Notes under the pieces: generated by a model
Database searches by the model: none
The model's input: the letters and a program-made list of their open reading frames with translations, nothing else
Told to the model about the DNA's origin: nothing
Position numbers and translations under genes: made by a program
IMG/VR virus record: IMGVR_UViG_3300021197_001375
Coordinates: 1-57,858 of that record
Length of the DNA: 57,858 nucleotides
Origin: a virus
Strand: one strand, 5' to 3'
Shown: piece by piece, positions 24,001 to 33,293 of the stretch
How positions within the stretch are numbered: the stretch's first letter is position 1
Layout: each line of letters begins with the position of its first letter

Positions 24001-25218
24001 TATTCTGTATGTACCACCTATCCAGTTAGTAACTCTGTCCTTTAATAACGTTTGTAAATCAGAAACACCTTTATTTAACTTACCTCCTTGAGCATTTGCA
24101 TCTAATATATTTACTAGTTTTACGAACTCTTCTCTAGCATTATTAATACCACCAATTAAGTTACCTTTACCCTCTGCAGATACATTTAAGTTATCAAACT
24201 GCTTAATTAAATCATCTAATGCATCTTTGTTTAAAGGTTTTCTAATATTGCCACTAAACAAAGCTTCGTTAAGCCCTGTTAAAAATTTTGTTTTCTCTGC
24301 CTTACCTGCTTTACCAATAAGATTTTCTGCATCTGGATAAAAGCTATCTACCTCTTTAGTAATGTTATCTACAATCTCTTTTGCTCTATTTTGATCAGAA
24401 GCTTGTAATGCCTGTTTAACATTTTCTTCATCAAACAATTCTTTTGTTAATCCTCCTCTAGGACTAAAAGGAGCTCTGACATATTTGTCTAACCACCTTG
24501 CAAATCTAGAATCGCTGTAAGCTAAGTCTTTGCCTCTTGATGCTAGGAGCTTGGCGCTTTTACCAACACCATAAACGAAAGGTGTAAATGCAATAGACTC
24601 AGCTCCAAACTTTAATCTGTTAGCTAGTCTTCGAGCAGCTTCTTCTCTACCGTACCCTTCATCTCGATCTAATTGTGTAGGTCCACCTTCAAACATATCA
24701 CCAAACGTTCCTATTTTTTCAACGTCAGCAACAAAAGCTTCACCGGCTGCACCACCCATTAGACCTACAGCAAATCTTGGAACTTTTGCTTTATCATTTA
24801 ATTCTTTTGCTTTATCTAATGCTGTGCTTAATTTTGCTCTATCTTTTGTTTTTTTAAAACTAGCAAAAGCATTTGTACGTTTAGCTTTTAGTGCTCTTGC
24901 TGTTATATTTCTTGCAAGTTTATTAGCTGCTTTAAATCCTATTGTACCTGGAACTCCTACTTGAATTAATGCTTCAGTAAGTCTTCCTAATGCATTTTCC
25001 TCTGCTACTTCTTCAAAAGGATTTAAGTCATCAAAAAATTTATCTACGTCTGCTGCAAGATTTGTATCTGCACCAAGATCAATAAGTTCTGCTGCTAATG
25101 AAAAGACTCCTTCAGGTATTTTAATTATACCTGACGCAATACCTGCTGCTACAGATGTATACCAAGATGTATCATTGTCTTGTTCTGTTTTTGTTAGAGG
25201 TAGAAATTCTTCTGCCAT
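21076..25218 (-). CDS. Giant internal/ejection virion protein
   Basis: 1380 residues, the largest gene. Starts MAEEFLPLTKTEQDNDTSWYTSVAAG, with hydrophobic or amphipathic N-terminal helices (GIASGIIKIPEGVFSLAAELI) and Gly-Ala helices (AVGLMGGAAGEAFVADV), then a long helical body. The C-terminus has FEEGGFVESSAP and a Gln-rich tail ending PEEQLIRLRQRGLIT. Size and position next to other internal proteins fit a core or ejection protein that enters the cell with DNA (T7 gp16 position). No enzymatic motif was found. Confidence 0.6.
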   Translation of the reverse strand: MAEEFLPLTKTEQDNDTSWYTSVAAGIASGIIKIPEGVFSLAAELIDLGADTNLAADVDKFFDDLNPFEEVAEENALGRLTEALIQVGVPGTIGFKAANKLARNITARALKAKRTNAFASFKKTKDRAKLSTALDKAKELNDKAKVPRFAVGLMGGAAGEAFVADVEKIGTFGDMFEGGPTQLDRDEGYGREEAARRLANRLKFGAESIAFTPFVYGVGKSAKLLASRGKDLAYSDSRFARWLDKYVRAPFSPRGGLTKELFDEENVKQALQASDQNRAKEIVDNITKEVDSFYPDAENLIGKAGKAEKTKFLTGLNEALFSGNIRKPLNKDALDDLIKQFDNLNVSAEGKGNLIGGINNAREEFVKLVNILDANAQGGKLNKGVSDLQTLLKDRVTNWIGGTYRIFEEPRKGFSTLFNRYTPTDEAKESAIRFFREQIAKEAGDTSFDIATSDKYFREAKVQVESLLNAVRNKGKPKALGFNDYITKTMEGRPGADFVAQVIDDTALPPKEIRELLGEVTDPRYSIYNAMTNLSSVARTTAYLSSVVAKNNEVQKAGGRGFFWASEEAGEQALRSNTTGIKMVPVDEIVKELPGSGKFINPAAGKYTTVEIAEALKNANNIASGLQGFVRGEGKEGAEAVVSWMYRNLLLFPKGISQLAKTVFSIPTHLRNMFSAFGFAGANGTLFDPEFYTNAFKEGIETSGLLKLGPPSAKAQEAYRELLELGVVNSQVQISDLKALLTDVRLGQQVANIDTTVSPFMNTMRKVRDFAQGKYVAEDDTFKIANYVVELKRLKNYRVNGRPVNRNVINLPESELNIKFNRAKQNGFKGTYDEFLNDFALKTEAANIVKNTVPNYAFVGSAVRTARLLPIGNFMSFPSEMIRTTTNIVEQGLNEMRHIPAPGIRVKGSNIGSSITEILEDGTERVVKNNAITTGRYKTGLTRLLGMATFTTGVPVALTEGAMALYDVTQDEMDALRRFVPEWSKNSTLIPIKDEDGELRYIDFSHSNAYDIIGRPLRTVVNQIQEGELTEEQLLTGFVNGIGEASAEIMNPFIAESIWTEATADLTIRGGRTADGRQLYTEQTSAGDKAAIRFLHLGNALAPSYKQYIRLVQAATETPTKRGDLLDVGPEIAGFMGLRPIKIDPLKSMGFKIANYQRGIRESRREFTGGYFGLLKGGPVEVNDIITRFAKSNNSRFNVMQNIKKDINAAETLGVGTNQLYTAFTERQISDKNFYNLRTGRFNPYFPSEDIEERFREIARNLGGVNPYVVARPILRRMVSDMRNISLDSPLLFTQEIPNFEEGGFVESSAPLNLENYLIPEIPTPPLPQTVANANPNPEVIQTAQLQQPNVTQQGLTPIEQSLLSPEEQLIRLRQRGLIT

Positions 25219-25229
25219 TTAACCTCCTA

Positions 25230-26087
25230 TTAAATATCGCCTATACTCGTCAAATCTACATTTTCAAAACTTTTAACTGAATCTTTTCTTCTTTGTTTTT
25301 CTAATTCTTCTGCTTTTTCTGTTCCAGGAAACAGACTGTATGGGTTATCTGGTTTTATAACTTTTTTGTTTTTATCTACTTTTGCAGCTTCGTCAGCTAC
25401 AGTATCATATGTATCTATATTAATTACTTCTACACCAAACCCTTCTGTAGTTTTTCTAATTCGTTTAAATTGTCCATCTGTTATGTCGTAGTATATATGT
25501 CCTACTTTCTTTTTAGTTTTGAAAGTTTGTGAATTAATATCACCATGTCTATCTCCACCTACTAAACCTTTAAAACTATCACCAAAAATTTTGTTGGCTC
25601 TTGTTTCTAGGCCGCCTTTTTCATAATTATTTCTATTTGTAGCTTGTGTTAAATTACCTTCGTACAAATCTAAAAACGTTGGAAGTAAATCAACACCTGA
25701 TTTCATACCTGCAATATCTCTTTTAAGTTGTCTTTCAGCCATGCTTTCACCTAACTGAATACCAGCTAATTTTCTAGCTTCTTCTCGTTCTCTTGCATCT
25801 TTTCTACTAGCTAAAAGACCAGCAACTGGTTTATCAGCTGCAGCAACTATGTTTCTCATAGTTCCACCAGGTAAAGTACTTGATGCTAAAGATGGTCCAT
25901 ACGTTAATAAAAAATCTGTAAGCGGATCACCTTTTTGAACAGGCCCCATTCGTTCAGTAATGATAGCATCTGCTTCATCGTAAACGTTTCCTTTTTTTGC
26001 ATAGTTTTGTCTAGGTGAAATGTTTTCCATGATACCAGTCATAGCTTCTCCACCTTTTCTAAACATTGGTCTTCTAAATACTTTCAT
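25230..26087 (-). CDS. Virion-associated protein (MFRKGG type), unknown
   Basis: 285 residues, starting KVFRRPMFRKGGEAMTGIMEN, a basic GG motif shared with several small structural proteins here. The middle is helical (REREEARKLAGIQLGESMAERQ); the end has a small beta part (KVGHIYYDITDGQFKRIRK). Lies between the giant internal protein and the Gln/Ala-rich protein, so an internal virion component is inferred. Confidence 0.55.
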   Translation of the reverse strand: MKVFRRPMFRKGGEAMTGIMENISPRQNYAKKGNVYDEADAIITERMGPVQKGDPLTDFLLTYGPSLASSTLPGGTMRNIVAAADKPVAGLLASRKDAREREEARKLAGIQLGESMAERQLKRDIAGMKSGVDLLPTFLDLYEGNLTQATNRNNYEKGGLETRANKIFGDSFKGLVGGDRHGDINSQTFKTKKKVGHIYYDITDGQFKRIRKTTEGFGVEVINIDTYDTVADEAAKVDKNKKVIKPDNPYSLFPGTEKAEELEKQRRKDSVKSFENVDLTSIGDI

Positions 26088-26911
26088 TATTGAAATGCCC
26101 TATATATCCCTGCTAATGTTGCCCCTGCTCCTAATGCTGTTTGCGCTGCACTTGGAACAACTTGTTGTCCTATATTTGTTTGACCAGGATAACCAGATAT
26201 TAAACTAGCAACCCCTGTACCTAATTGTGATGCAGCAGTTAATGGTTGTTGTAATTGTTGTAAAGCTAATTGTTGTTGCGCTTGTAAACCTGCTTGATCA
26301 GTTGCTTGTTGTAAACCACCTAAAGTGGTTAATCCAGAAATTTCTCCAGCTGCTAATTGTGGAGTTAATCTTGCAAGTGATGTTTGATTAGCTAATGCTT
26401 GTTGTGCAGCTTGTTGTGCTTGTACAAATCCTTGTTGTTGTAACTGTGCTTGTAGTGCTGCTCGGTTCCTGTCGCTTGTTGCTTGATACTCGGCTAGTTG
26501 AACACCTTCTCTACCACCACCAAATGCACCAGCACCAATTGCTGTTGCTCTTAATCCAGGTAAACCTTTTGCTGCTTGCACATCAAATTCTGTAAGTGTT
26601 GTATCAATTACATCTTGTTGATAAGGTGATTTAAAACCTGATATTAAAGTTTGTAACTCAGCCCCTGTTTTTGGAGCAAGACCTGCTGCTGTTTGTAAAA
26701 AAGGTTGAAATCCTCCAAGACCACCTGCTTTACTTATAGCGTCTTGACTTAAGGCACCAAGACCAGCTACATATTGTGGTCCATAAACTTTACTTAAATC
26801 AGCTGTCTTAAAACCACCAACTGCTTTTTGTAAATCATCTAAATATGTTTTTCCCGCTGCTTCAATAAATGGTGCGGGTCTCGTTATCTGTGATACTGTT
26901 TCTGTTGCCAT
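26087..26911 (-). CDS. Gln/Ala-rich internal virion protein
   Basis: 274 residues. N-terminal PAPFIEAAGKTYLDDLQKAV, then an Ala/Gln/Leu-rich helical body (LQQQGFVQAQQAAQQALAN, QQQLALQQLQQPLTAASQL) and a Gly-rich end. The low-complexity helical content is typical of phage ejection proteins. TAATG-type junction with the next gene. Function inferred from position. Confidence 0.55.
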   Translation of the reverse strand: MATETVSQITRPAPFIEAAGKTYLDDLQKAVGGFKTADLSKVYGPQYVAGLGALSQDAISKAGGLGGFQPFLQTAAGLAPKTGAELQTLISGFKSPYQQDVIDTTLTEFDVQAAKGLPGLRATAIGAGAFGGGREGVQLAEYQATSDRNRAALQAQLQQQGFVQAQQAAQQALANQTSLARLTPQLAAGEISGLTTLGGLQQATDQAGLQAQQQLALQQLQQPLTAASQLGTGVASLISGYPGQTNIGQQVVPSAAQTALGAGATLAGIYRAFQ

Positions 26912-28233
26912 TATACTACTTTGCTCTCCAATCTTTTCATAGTGTCATACATAAGTTGAGCACCTTTATCTATATCTCCACCTCCTGCTGCTCTTACAGC
27001 ATCGGCGGTAAATACGAATTCGTTGTTTGATAACATCGCTGGGATATCATCTGCTTTTTCTTTTATACCAACTGGTGGAATAAATCCACCTGTTTCTCTT
27101 AGATCTAGTTCTTTAACTCCTTTAGAATTTACGTTTATTGGTAGACTTTCAATACCTGAAGCCATTTCTACTTTATCTTCAGTGCCCATAGCATAACCTA
27201 TTCTTCCGCCTTGAGCTTGTTTAGCTCTTTCTTTTATTATTTTTTTAATATCTTCTGGTTCATAACCTAATAAAGGTGCTATTTTTTCTGCTATTTTGTC
27301 TAATGTGTCAGGTAATATTCTTAATTTTTTTATTATTGGATCTTCATCACCATCAGCATAACCTATACGTCCCCCATCTGCTGCCTCTTGTTTTTGTTGC
27401 ATAACTTTTTTTCTACGCAGATCTTCTAAATATTCTTTATAGAGTTGTTCCGCACCCATTTTTCGTTCTATATCTTTTCGCTCTCTCATGTACTCTTCAA
27501 AAGAAGGAGTTCCCTCTGAATAACCTATACGTCCACCATTAGCTCTATACTCTGCTGTGTTCTCTTGTACAAACTGAAATACTTCTTCATCTGTAGCATT
27601 AGGATTTAAATTTTTGTATCCTCTTGATAAATATCCTTTTATTGATTCTACATCGACTTCTGCATTTGGATCGCTTGTATCTAGTCCACCTGCTTCTGCT
27701 GCAGATATTGCAGCTGATCCTAAAGATCCTATTGCAAATGCAGCTAGTGTACCTTTACCTTTATCACTTAAACCTGGAATACCAGGAATGCTTGGTAAAC
27801 TTAAACCTCCAAAAAAATTACGATATGTGCTGCCTTGTCCAAATCCAGCTGTGCCACCAAACATCTTAGGTGCATAATACAATGCAGCTGCAGTTAAAGC
27901 AGTTTTACCTAAATCTGATTTAGCAACTTTTTTAACACCTTTGGCTACGCCTTTAACAGCTTTACCAACAGACTTAACAATACTACCTAAACCGTATTGT
28001 GCTCTACCACCTACTGCTAAGCTATCTCTAGCTGCCTCTTGTAAAGACTCATATTCATCGTCTGTTAAATCCGATAAAGGTTTTTTATATAACATTAAAG
28101 ATAATGAATTTAATTCAGCCATTGGATCTGGGTTGGAAGCCATCATTTGATTAGGTCTTAAATCACCCTTCAATGTTATATCTGGTGCGCCTGCTTTGAA
28201 ATCTTTTGCTTGTATAGTATCTGTTATTGCCAT
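26911..28233 (-). CDS. Virion protein with repeated GGRIGYAxG motifs
   Basis: 440 residues. Three copies of GGRIGY (NGGRIGYSEG, DGGRIGYADG, QGGRIGYAMG) and a fourth diverged copy (VGGRAQYGLG), each linked to charged helices. A basic stretch IVKSVGKAVKGVAKGVKK follows the first copy. The C-terminus IPAMLSNNEFVFTADAVRAAG resembles the end of tape-measure-like proteins. Probably an internal or tail virion protein; the motif's role is unknown. A weak -10 lies in the 56-base gap upstream. Confidence 0.6.
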   Translation of the reverse strand: MAITDTIQAKDFKAGAPDITLKGDLRPNQMMASNPDPMAELNSLSLMLYKKPLSDLTDDEYESLQEAARDSLAVGGRAQYGLGSIVKSVGKAVKGVAKGVKKVAKSDLGKTALTAAALYYAPKMFGGTAGFGQGSTYRNFFGGLSLPSIPGIPGLSDKGKGTLAAFAIGSLGSAAISAAEAGGLDTSDPNAEVDVESIKGYLSRGYKNLNPNATDEEVFQFVQENTAEYRANGGRIGYSEGTPSFEEYMRERKDIERKMGAEQLYKEYLEDLRRKKVMQQKQEAADGGRIGYADGDEDPIIKKLRILPDTLDKIAEKIAPLLGYEPEDIKKIIKERAKQAQGGRIGYAMGTEDKVEMASGIESLPINVNSKGVKELDLRETGGFIPPVGIKEKADDIPAMLSNNEFVFTADAVRAAGGGDIDKGAQLMYDTMKRLESKVV

Positions 28234-28289
28234 AATTTTGTCTAAATTTAGTTTATAGGGCAGGCGTACTTATCCTGAAATATCACACT

Positions 28290-29177
28290 TTATTTGATTT
28301 TTTTCGTATCGTCAATAGCTGGTTTTAGGTTATCAAAGAACCTACCACAGAATTGATGTTCACCTACATGGGTTATATAGTCCATAATATATAGATATAC
28401 TTTACCACCCATATCAGTCCACCTTTGACAAAAACCAAAATCTTCTCCAAAATAACGTTTAGTTTCGGTGTCGTGTATCGTATCAAATAAGTTATAAAAA
28501 TTAAGTTTTTTTTCTTCTTTACCATTAATATTAGTAGGCTGAAATATTTCTAACTCAGGATGATGTTTCATCATTTTTTCTAATACTGTTCTTTTAATAA
28601 GCATACATCCTGTTGGAGCATGAGTTGCTTCTACAATACCTAACTTAGATTCAATGTGATCTTGATCTTCTAATTTTATAGGAAATGTATATCCAGGTTT
28701 TCTTAATTCATCAGGGTTTTTAGCCCTATCTTTTTGTTGAAATATTTTGTCCCAATCTAAAGACTTCATAGGATATGGACATGCTATTACATCTTTATCT
28801 GCTTTTAACATTGTCTCAATAGTTTGAAAATTAAAATCAATATCTGAATCTATAAATAATAAATGTGTATAACCATCTTCATGATTTAACATTTCAGCTA
28901 CACATAAATTTCTACCTTGAGTAACCAATGATGACTTCATTATAGTAAAGCTTACTAACATCTTTCTAAGTATACAGTCTTGTTGAAACTTTAATACTGC
29001 TTGACAATAATGCATTGATACATCGCTGTGAACTGGTGTGCATACCATTATCTTATAAGGTGATTTAGATTTAGGTTGTGGTTCTGATAAATCTATAACC
29101 TCAGCACCTGTATTAGATTGTTGAATTGTTTGATAAGTATCTTCATTAAACCAGATAGGTTTATTAGGATTTTGCAT
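28290..29177 (-). CDS. GT-A glycosyltransferase (Anp1/GT2-like)
   Basis: 295 residues. After a 40-residue leader, YKIMVCTPVHSDVSMHYC begins the domain; LLFIDSDIDF has the DxD metal site, VIACPYPMKSLDW and HAPTGCMLIKRTVLEKMM follow, and RYFGEDFGFCQRW is the acceptor-side acidic motif. The same family as the gene at 15235-15936. Acts with the GT4 enzyme, whose gene it overlaps by 14 bases, probably on a virion or surface glycan. Confidence 0.82.
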   Translation of the reverse strand: MQNPNKPIWFNEDTYQTIQQSNTGAEVIDLSEPQPKSKSPYKIMVCTPVHSDVSMHYCQAVLKFQQDCILRKMLVSFTIMKSSLVTQGRNLCVAEMLNHEDGYTHLLFIDSDIDFNFQTIETMLKADKDVIACPYPMKSLDWDKIFQQKDRAKNPDELRKPGYTFPIKLEDQDHIESKLGIVEATHAPTGCMLIKRTVLEKMMKHHPELEIFQPTNINGKEEKKLNFYNLFDTIHDTETKRYFGEDFGFCQRWTDMGGKVYLYIMDYITHVGEHQFCGRFFDNLKPAIDDTKKIK

Positions 29178-30108
29178 TAATTACTCCATTTAAAAAAGTT
29201 GTCCACTGCATAGCTATTCTATTCCAGTTATAATAAATATGTGTGTATCTTGATTGAGAATCTAAATGATCTTGAATTTGTTTGTGATGAACACTTTTAG
29301 CTGCTTCTTCAATTCCAAAACCAAATTTTTGTGCAAGAGCTCTATTATTATTATCAAAAGGAATATACATTGGAAACTCTGCACCTGTTTCATATAAAGC
29401 TCCAAAATCGGTTGTTATACAATATAAACCAGCGGCCATACATTCAAGTAGAGATATACAAGATGTTTCTTCAAAAATACTTGGATAAACATACATATTA
29501 TAATTTTTTAAATTTTCTTTAATATAGTCATTTGATTTGTAACCAATATAATTTACGTTAGGTAGTTTCTCTGCTTGATTATAAAGTTCTTTATATTCAT
29601 GATCATTTTGGTCATAAAAATTTTTTCCATAAACTTCTGTTGAGGAATATACATCCAAAGTTATCAAAGGGTTTTTAACTAATTGCATAGCACCTAACAA
29701 AACAGATAGACCACGCCAAGGTGTATTTTGATGTATAATTTTTAAAGGTTGTCCTTCTTTATAAGCAGGGGCTTTTTCTATTTTATCAATACCATTTTTA
29801 ATGACTACACATCTATTTGTAGGAATATTAAAATGATATCTAAATTTTTCATACGTCCAATGTGAATTAAAAACATACCAATCATATTTATTATGATTAG
29901 CTGGATTAGAAAACCAAGGGGCTAAGTTTGGTTGATCATAAGAATTTTTTTGCCAAAGTATATTTGGCTTAGTTGAATGTAATGGTATTTTTTCTGGCAC
30001 CGAAGTACAAATCTGTACTTGATCTAATAATTTATTATCGACATGTTTTCTTAAATAGTCGAATTGTAATTCTGTTCCGCCTTTAGGGTTTTGGTTTTTT
30101 ATTATCAT
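29164..30108 (-). CDS. GT4-family (GT-B) glycosyltransferase
   Basis: 314 residues. Starts KNQNPKGGTELQFDYLR, the Gly-rich N-terminal domain; VVIKNGIDK links the two halves; the donor-binding motif YPSIFEETSCISLLECMAAGL with its EExxxxxLLE core is typical of GT4. Retaining transferase by family. Cotranscribed with the GT-A gene inside the structural operon. Confidence 0.85.
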   Translation of the reverse strand: MIIKNQNPKGGTELQFDYLRKHVDNKLLDQVQICTSVPEKIPLHSTKPNILWQKNSYDQPNLAPWFSNPANHNKYDWYVFNSHWTYEKFRYHFNIPTNRCVVIKNGIDKIEKAPAYKEGQPLKIIHQNTPWRGLSVLLGAMQLVKNPLITLDVYSSTEVYGKNFYDQNDHEYKELYNQAEKLPNVNYIGYKSNDYIKENLKNYNMYVYPSIFEETSCISLLECMAAGLYCITTDFGALYETGAEFPMYIPFDNNNRALAQKFGFGIEEAAKSVHHKQIQDHLDSQSRYTHIYYNWNRIAMQWTTFLNGVINAKS

Positions 30109-30274
30109 TCATCACTTTCTGGAAGACTTCTAAACCTTTATTAGTTACCTGTACAGTAACGTCTTGTACAATATCAGATCCTTCTTTCTTCTCTTTATAT
30201 GTTTCACCAGTTTTTGTATTTCTATATGTTACTATAGTTGTACAATCTATCTTTGTTAAATTATCCGTTTTCAT
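30083..30274 (-). CDS. Small protein, unknown
   Basis: 63 residues: a beta-hairpin-like segment (TTIVTYRNTKTGETYKEK), then VQDVTVQVTNKGLEVFQKV. Overlaps both neighbours (14 and 26 bases). I recall similar short proteins in phage tail regions. No function assigned. Confidence 0.5.
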   Translation of the reverse strand: MKTDNLTKIDCTTIVTYRNTKTGETYKEKKEGSDIVQDVTVQVTNKGLEVFQKVMNDNKKPKP

Positions 30275-30611
30275 TCTCTCTATTTATTAAAGCATAACTT
30301 ATTAGGCCTTGTATTTTATTACTACCTGTAGCTGCTTGCACGGTTATAGCATCCCCTGCTTCTAAATTCAAGCCTTGAGGTGAAGCATTTATTTGAGTTT
30401 TAGCTGCTACGTCATCTCTAAAAAATTCATATTCAGTGCTTGAATCAGATGAGTCAACGAAATTCATATTTACTAAAATAGCTGATGATGCATCATTGTT
30501 TGCACAATATATACTTTTAACTATAATTGTTCCATCGGTAGGACAAGTAAGAACTGTAGCCTTGCTTGTATCACTTTGTTTAAAACCTTGATTTTTATAA
30601 AATATACTCAT
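30261..30611 (-). CDS. Small beta-rich virion protein
   Basis: 116 residues: GTIIVKSIYCANNDASSAILVNMNF, then SAILVN-type strands and LEAGDAITVQAATGSNKIQG, an Ig- or jelly-roll-like pattern found in phage tail accessory or decoration proteins. Its ATG overlaps the previous stop (ATGA). Structural role inferred from fold and position. Confidence 0.55.
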   Translation of the reverse strand: MSIFYKNQGFKQSDTSKATVLTCPTDGTIIVKSIYCANNDASSAILVNMNFVDSSDSSTEYEFFRDDVAAKTQINASPQGLNLEAGDAITVQAATGSNKIQGLISYALINRENENG

Positions 30612-30772
30612 GATAAAAAGTAATTAAATGTATCTAGTTCGTTTTTTAAATCTTTTTGAAAAGAAAAATTTAACTGATTTTGTAAAGTAGTCAAGGACTC
30701 TAATATCTGTCTTTGATTTTCTACATCATATTCTTGTTTTGGTTCAGGTATATAGTTTGTTATCTTTGCCAT
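30608..30772 (-). CDS. Small helical structural-operon protein
   Basis: 54 residues: TNYIPEPKQEYDVENQRQILES then an amphipathic helix (LTTLQNQLNFSFQKDLKNEL). This is a recurrent marine-phage small protein from memory. It shares bases with both neighbours (TAATG before, ATGA after), so translation is coupled. Function unknown. Confidence 0.65.
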   Translation of the reverse strand: MAKITNYIPEPKQEYDVENQRQILESLTTLQNQLNFSFQKDLKNELDTFNYFLS

Positions 30773-31329
30773 TATCTGTTTCTTCCAAAAGCTCTACCTG
30801 CTTCTTCATAAGAAGTTGATTTACCTGCAGGTGTTGAGAAACCTCCTTCACCCCCAGTAGCACCTTGTCCACTTGTTTCTTTAGCAAACTTTTCAAATTT
30901 ATCTTGAAATCTAGCTCTATTTTTTTCTCTCGATACTCTGTCAAAAAATTCAGCTAAAGTTTTAGATCTTCCAAAAGCTGTATTTTGTAATCCACTACTA
31001 AAGTTTTGTAGACCTTTTAATCCTCCTCCACCAATAAAAGATCCAACAGGACCCAATACAGAAAAAGGATTAAGAAGACTTAAAAGACCTCTGCCGTTAG
31101 TAATTTGTTTAGCTTTTTCTATGTCATCTTTATCATCTTCTTCATTAGCAACTCCATATAAAGGATCAATAGGTGGAAGACCAGCATCATCTAAAAACAT
31201 AGCAGCATAAGGGGTTGTAGTAATTCCTCCACCAATCATATTAGATATGTTAGACATGTTAGGTCTATTAAAAGGATTAATTTGATTTGATCGTAGTGAA
31301 GCAAATATTTCTAAATCATCTGGTTCCAT
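30772..31329 (-). CDS. Virion-module protein, unknown
   Basis: 185 residues. N-terminal helix, then Gly/Pro-rich segments (LLSLLNPFSVLGPVGSFIGGG) and a charged C-terminus (SREKNRARFQDKFEKFAKE). Low complexity and position suggest a tail or internal component. It starts on the preceding stop region and ends as TAATG. Confidence 0.5.
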   Translation of the reverse strand: MEPDDLEIFASLRSNQINPFNRPNMSNISNMIGGGITTTPYAAMFLDDAGLPPIDPLYGVANEEDDKDDIEKAKQITNGRGLLSLLNPFSVLGPVGSFIGGGGLKGLQNFSSGLQNTAFGRSKTLAEFFDRVSREKNRARFQDKFEKFAKETSGQGATGGEGGFSTPAGKSTSYEEAGRAFGRNR

Positions 31330-33293
31330 TATCTTCTACCGTCCGGTTGTGCATCAAGTCTTAGTGTTCCATATCTCCAGGTTTCACCTGTAGAATCATT
31401 TTCTATTTTAACAGAAACTAATCTGCCTCGAGCTCGTGTATCTACTTTATCAGTAGTTTTAGTAACTGTAAAGGGTCCAAGTGGAGAGCTCACAGCCACA
31501 TCGTCTGGATAAGAACTTACAAATAATGTAACTTTAGCATTACCCTCTTGATATTTAAAATCAGGTATAAATCTTCTTACAGCCATAAAAAACTCACCAT
31601 CTCCCCTGTAATCTGCAACACCTGTTTGTTGACCAAGAGCACTACGTCTAGATGTTATGTCCCAATCTCCAGATTTAATAAATGCAGGGATAGCTGTAGT
31701 TGCTGTACTATTAACTTGATCAGTTCCTTGTTCGTGTTCATAATAAATACTTGCTCCATATTTATTTGTAATTCCTAATATATCAGGAAATACAGGTGTT
31801 AATGTATCATCATAATCTGTTGCATATGGTTTATCAAACACACCTTGATCTTGATATGTAGTTCTATCTAATGATGAAGTTGTCCAAACATTTTCAGCAT
31901 AATTGTATGTTACGCATCTATCTATTTGATCGGATCCATCTTTTGGATAAAACCAATTTACTTCTGTGTATAAATTGTTTGGACCTGCAAAAATAACATC
32001 TCTTGAATCAAAGTTTAATCCTAAATTATCTCCGTCTGTGCTAAATACAAAATCTTCTACTAATGAAGGTAATGACTTAACTGTTCCATCATATGCAAAA
32101 AATCCACCTTGTGATCCCATCCAAAATACAGATCCATTAACAAAGGTTGCTGCGTGTTGACCAATACATCCACAATTTGTACCAACTTGTCTAACACTAA
32201 ATGTAAATGGTGGACCTACAAACTGTATAACATATGCAGCTAAATCAGTTATGACAAAAACATAATCTTTACCTTGAATAGCTGCTCGTATTTCATTACC
32301 TGTATCTAATCTAAATGTACCTGCAGTATTAGTTGATGTTGGTGTATATGTATTTAAATCTTCTTGATTAGAAAATCTTACAAACATTGGATCTTGTGTG
32401 GTAACATCTCCAATAGTTGTTTCAGTTCCAAAATGAAATAAATGTCTATCTCTATCGGATACTAATGTAAATCTAGTTTTTGTAGGATTAGCTGAAGTAG
32501 AAAAACCAGAAGTAGATTGTGAAGCTCGTATAGTTCTTGGATTTGTAGCTGCTGCATTCCATGTAAAAGTTTTCCCATTAAATATAGTTGCAACTAATAC
32601 TTGACCAAAGTTATCAAGACTCCAGTTTCCTGGATCCAGAGTCACGTCACTTGTAGCTCTAGCTGTTCCCCATGTAGATGCTCCCCATGTAGATGTACTC
32701 CAACCAAAACCTGTTGTTTGAGTCGTTGGTCCAACTTCAACATATGGATTAACAGTTGCAGCACCGGCTGCTGTCATACCTGATCCTCCTTCATTTCTAA
32801 CTGCTTGAACCGTAAACTTATCTATGTCAGGAACGGTTAATATTTCATAAACTTTTTCTAATTCTGAAGCGGTATAATCAGATGCTCCCGTAACTGTCAC
32901 ACTAGATAAAGTTACATATCTTCCAACAGCTAATCCATGTGATCCTTTATTTATTGTTAATGTATTAGAACCATTAACTGTAGTTAGTGTGCATCCTGTA
33001 ATAGCTGTATCTAATGGAGTAATGTCATAAAAATCATTACCATAATATATAAATAAACCTTGAGATGTTCCAATTGCAGTATATTTTTCCCCTGCAAAAC
33101 TAGTAAAACTTACTTGAGCTCTTGCAGCCCCTGGTAATGTTAAATTAGCTGCGGTTAATTGTAACCAACCCCCTATTTTTTCAGGCATTCCATATCTAAA
33201 TCTTACAAAATCACCATCAGTCCATTGACCCTCTGCCCCTGATTCGGTATCTTGTTTATTAAATCCTGGCTTGAATTTTAATTTTTGTAGCAT
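31329..33293 (-). CDS. Tail hub/stabilisation protein (P22 gp10-like)
   Basis: 654 residues, long beta-propeller-like pattern: GEKYTAIGTSQGLFIYYG, WSLDNFGQVLVATIFNGKTF, LVSDRDRHLFHFG, DYVFVITDLAAYVIQFVG, GGFFAYDGTVKSLPSLVEDFVF, each a strand-rich blade. The start LQKLKFKPGFNKQDTESGAEGQW is typical. Comparable to P22 gp10 or tail tubular protein B, which closes the portal channel. With the gp4-like adaptor at 38931 this indicates a podovirus tail. Confidence 0.75.
   Translation of the reverse strand: MLQKLKFKPGFNKQDTESGAEGQWTDGDFVRFRYGMPEKIGGWLQLTAANLTLPGAARAQVSFTSFAGEKYTAIGTSQGLFIYYGNDFYDITPLDTAITGCTLTTVNGSNTLTINKGSHGLAVGRYVTLSSVTVTGASDYTASELEKVYEILTVPDIDKFTVQAVRNEGGSGMTAAGAATVNPYVEVGPTTQTTGFGWSTSTWGASTWGTARATSDVTLDPGNWSLDNFGQVLVATIFNGKTFTWNAAATNPRTIRASQSTSGFSTSANPTKTRFTLVSDRDRHLFHFGTETTIGDVTTQDPMFVRFSNQEDLNTYTPTSTNTAGTFRLDTGNEIRAAIQGKDYVFVITDLAAYVIQFVGPPFTFSVRQVGTNCGCIGQHAATFVNGSVFWMGSQGGFFAYDGTVKSLPSLVEDFVFSTDGDNLGLNFDSRDVIFAGPNNLYTEVNWFYPKDGSDQIDRCVTYNYAENVWTTSSLDRTTYQDQGVFDKPYATDYDDTLTPVFPDILGITNKYGASIYYEHEQGTDQVNSTATTAIPAFIKSGDWDITSRRSALGQQTGVADYRGDGEFFMAVRRFIPDFKYQEGNAKVTLFVSSYPDDVAVSSPLGPFTVTKTTDKVDTRARGRLVSVKIENDSTGETWRYGTLRLDAQPDGRR

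Noticed and set aside
21893-24091. Several plus-strand frames of 80-146 codons inside the giant virion gene
   Set aside because: They mirror the codon pattern of the minus-strand gene, have no ribosome sites, and their residue content is the usual antisense Ser/Leu/Pro type.
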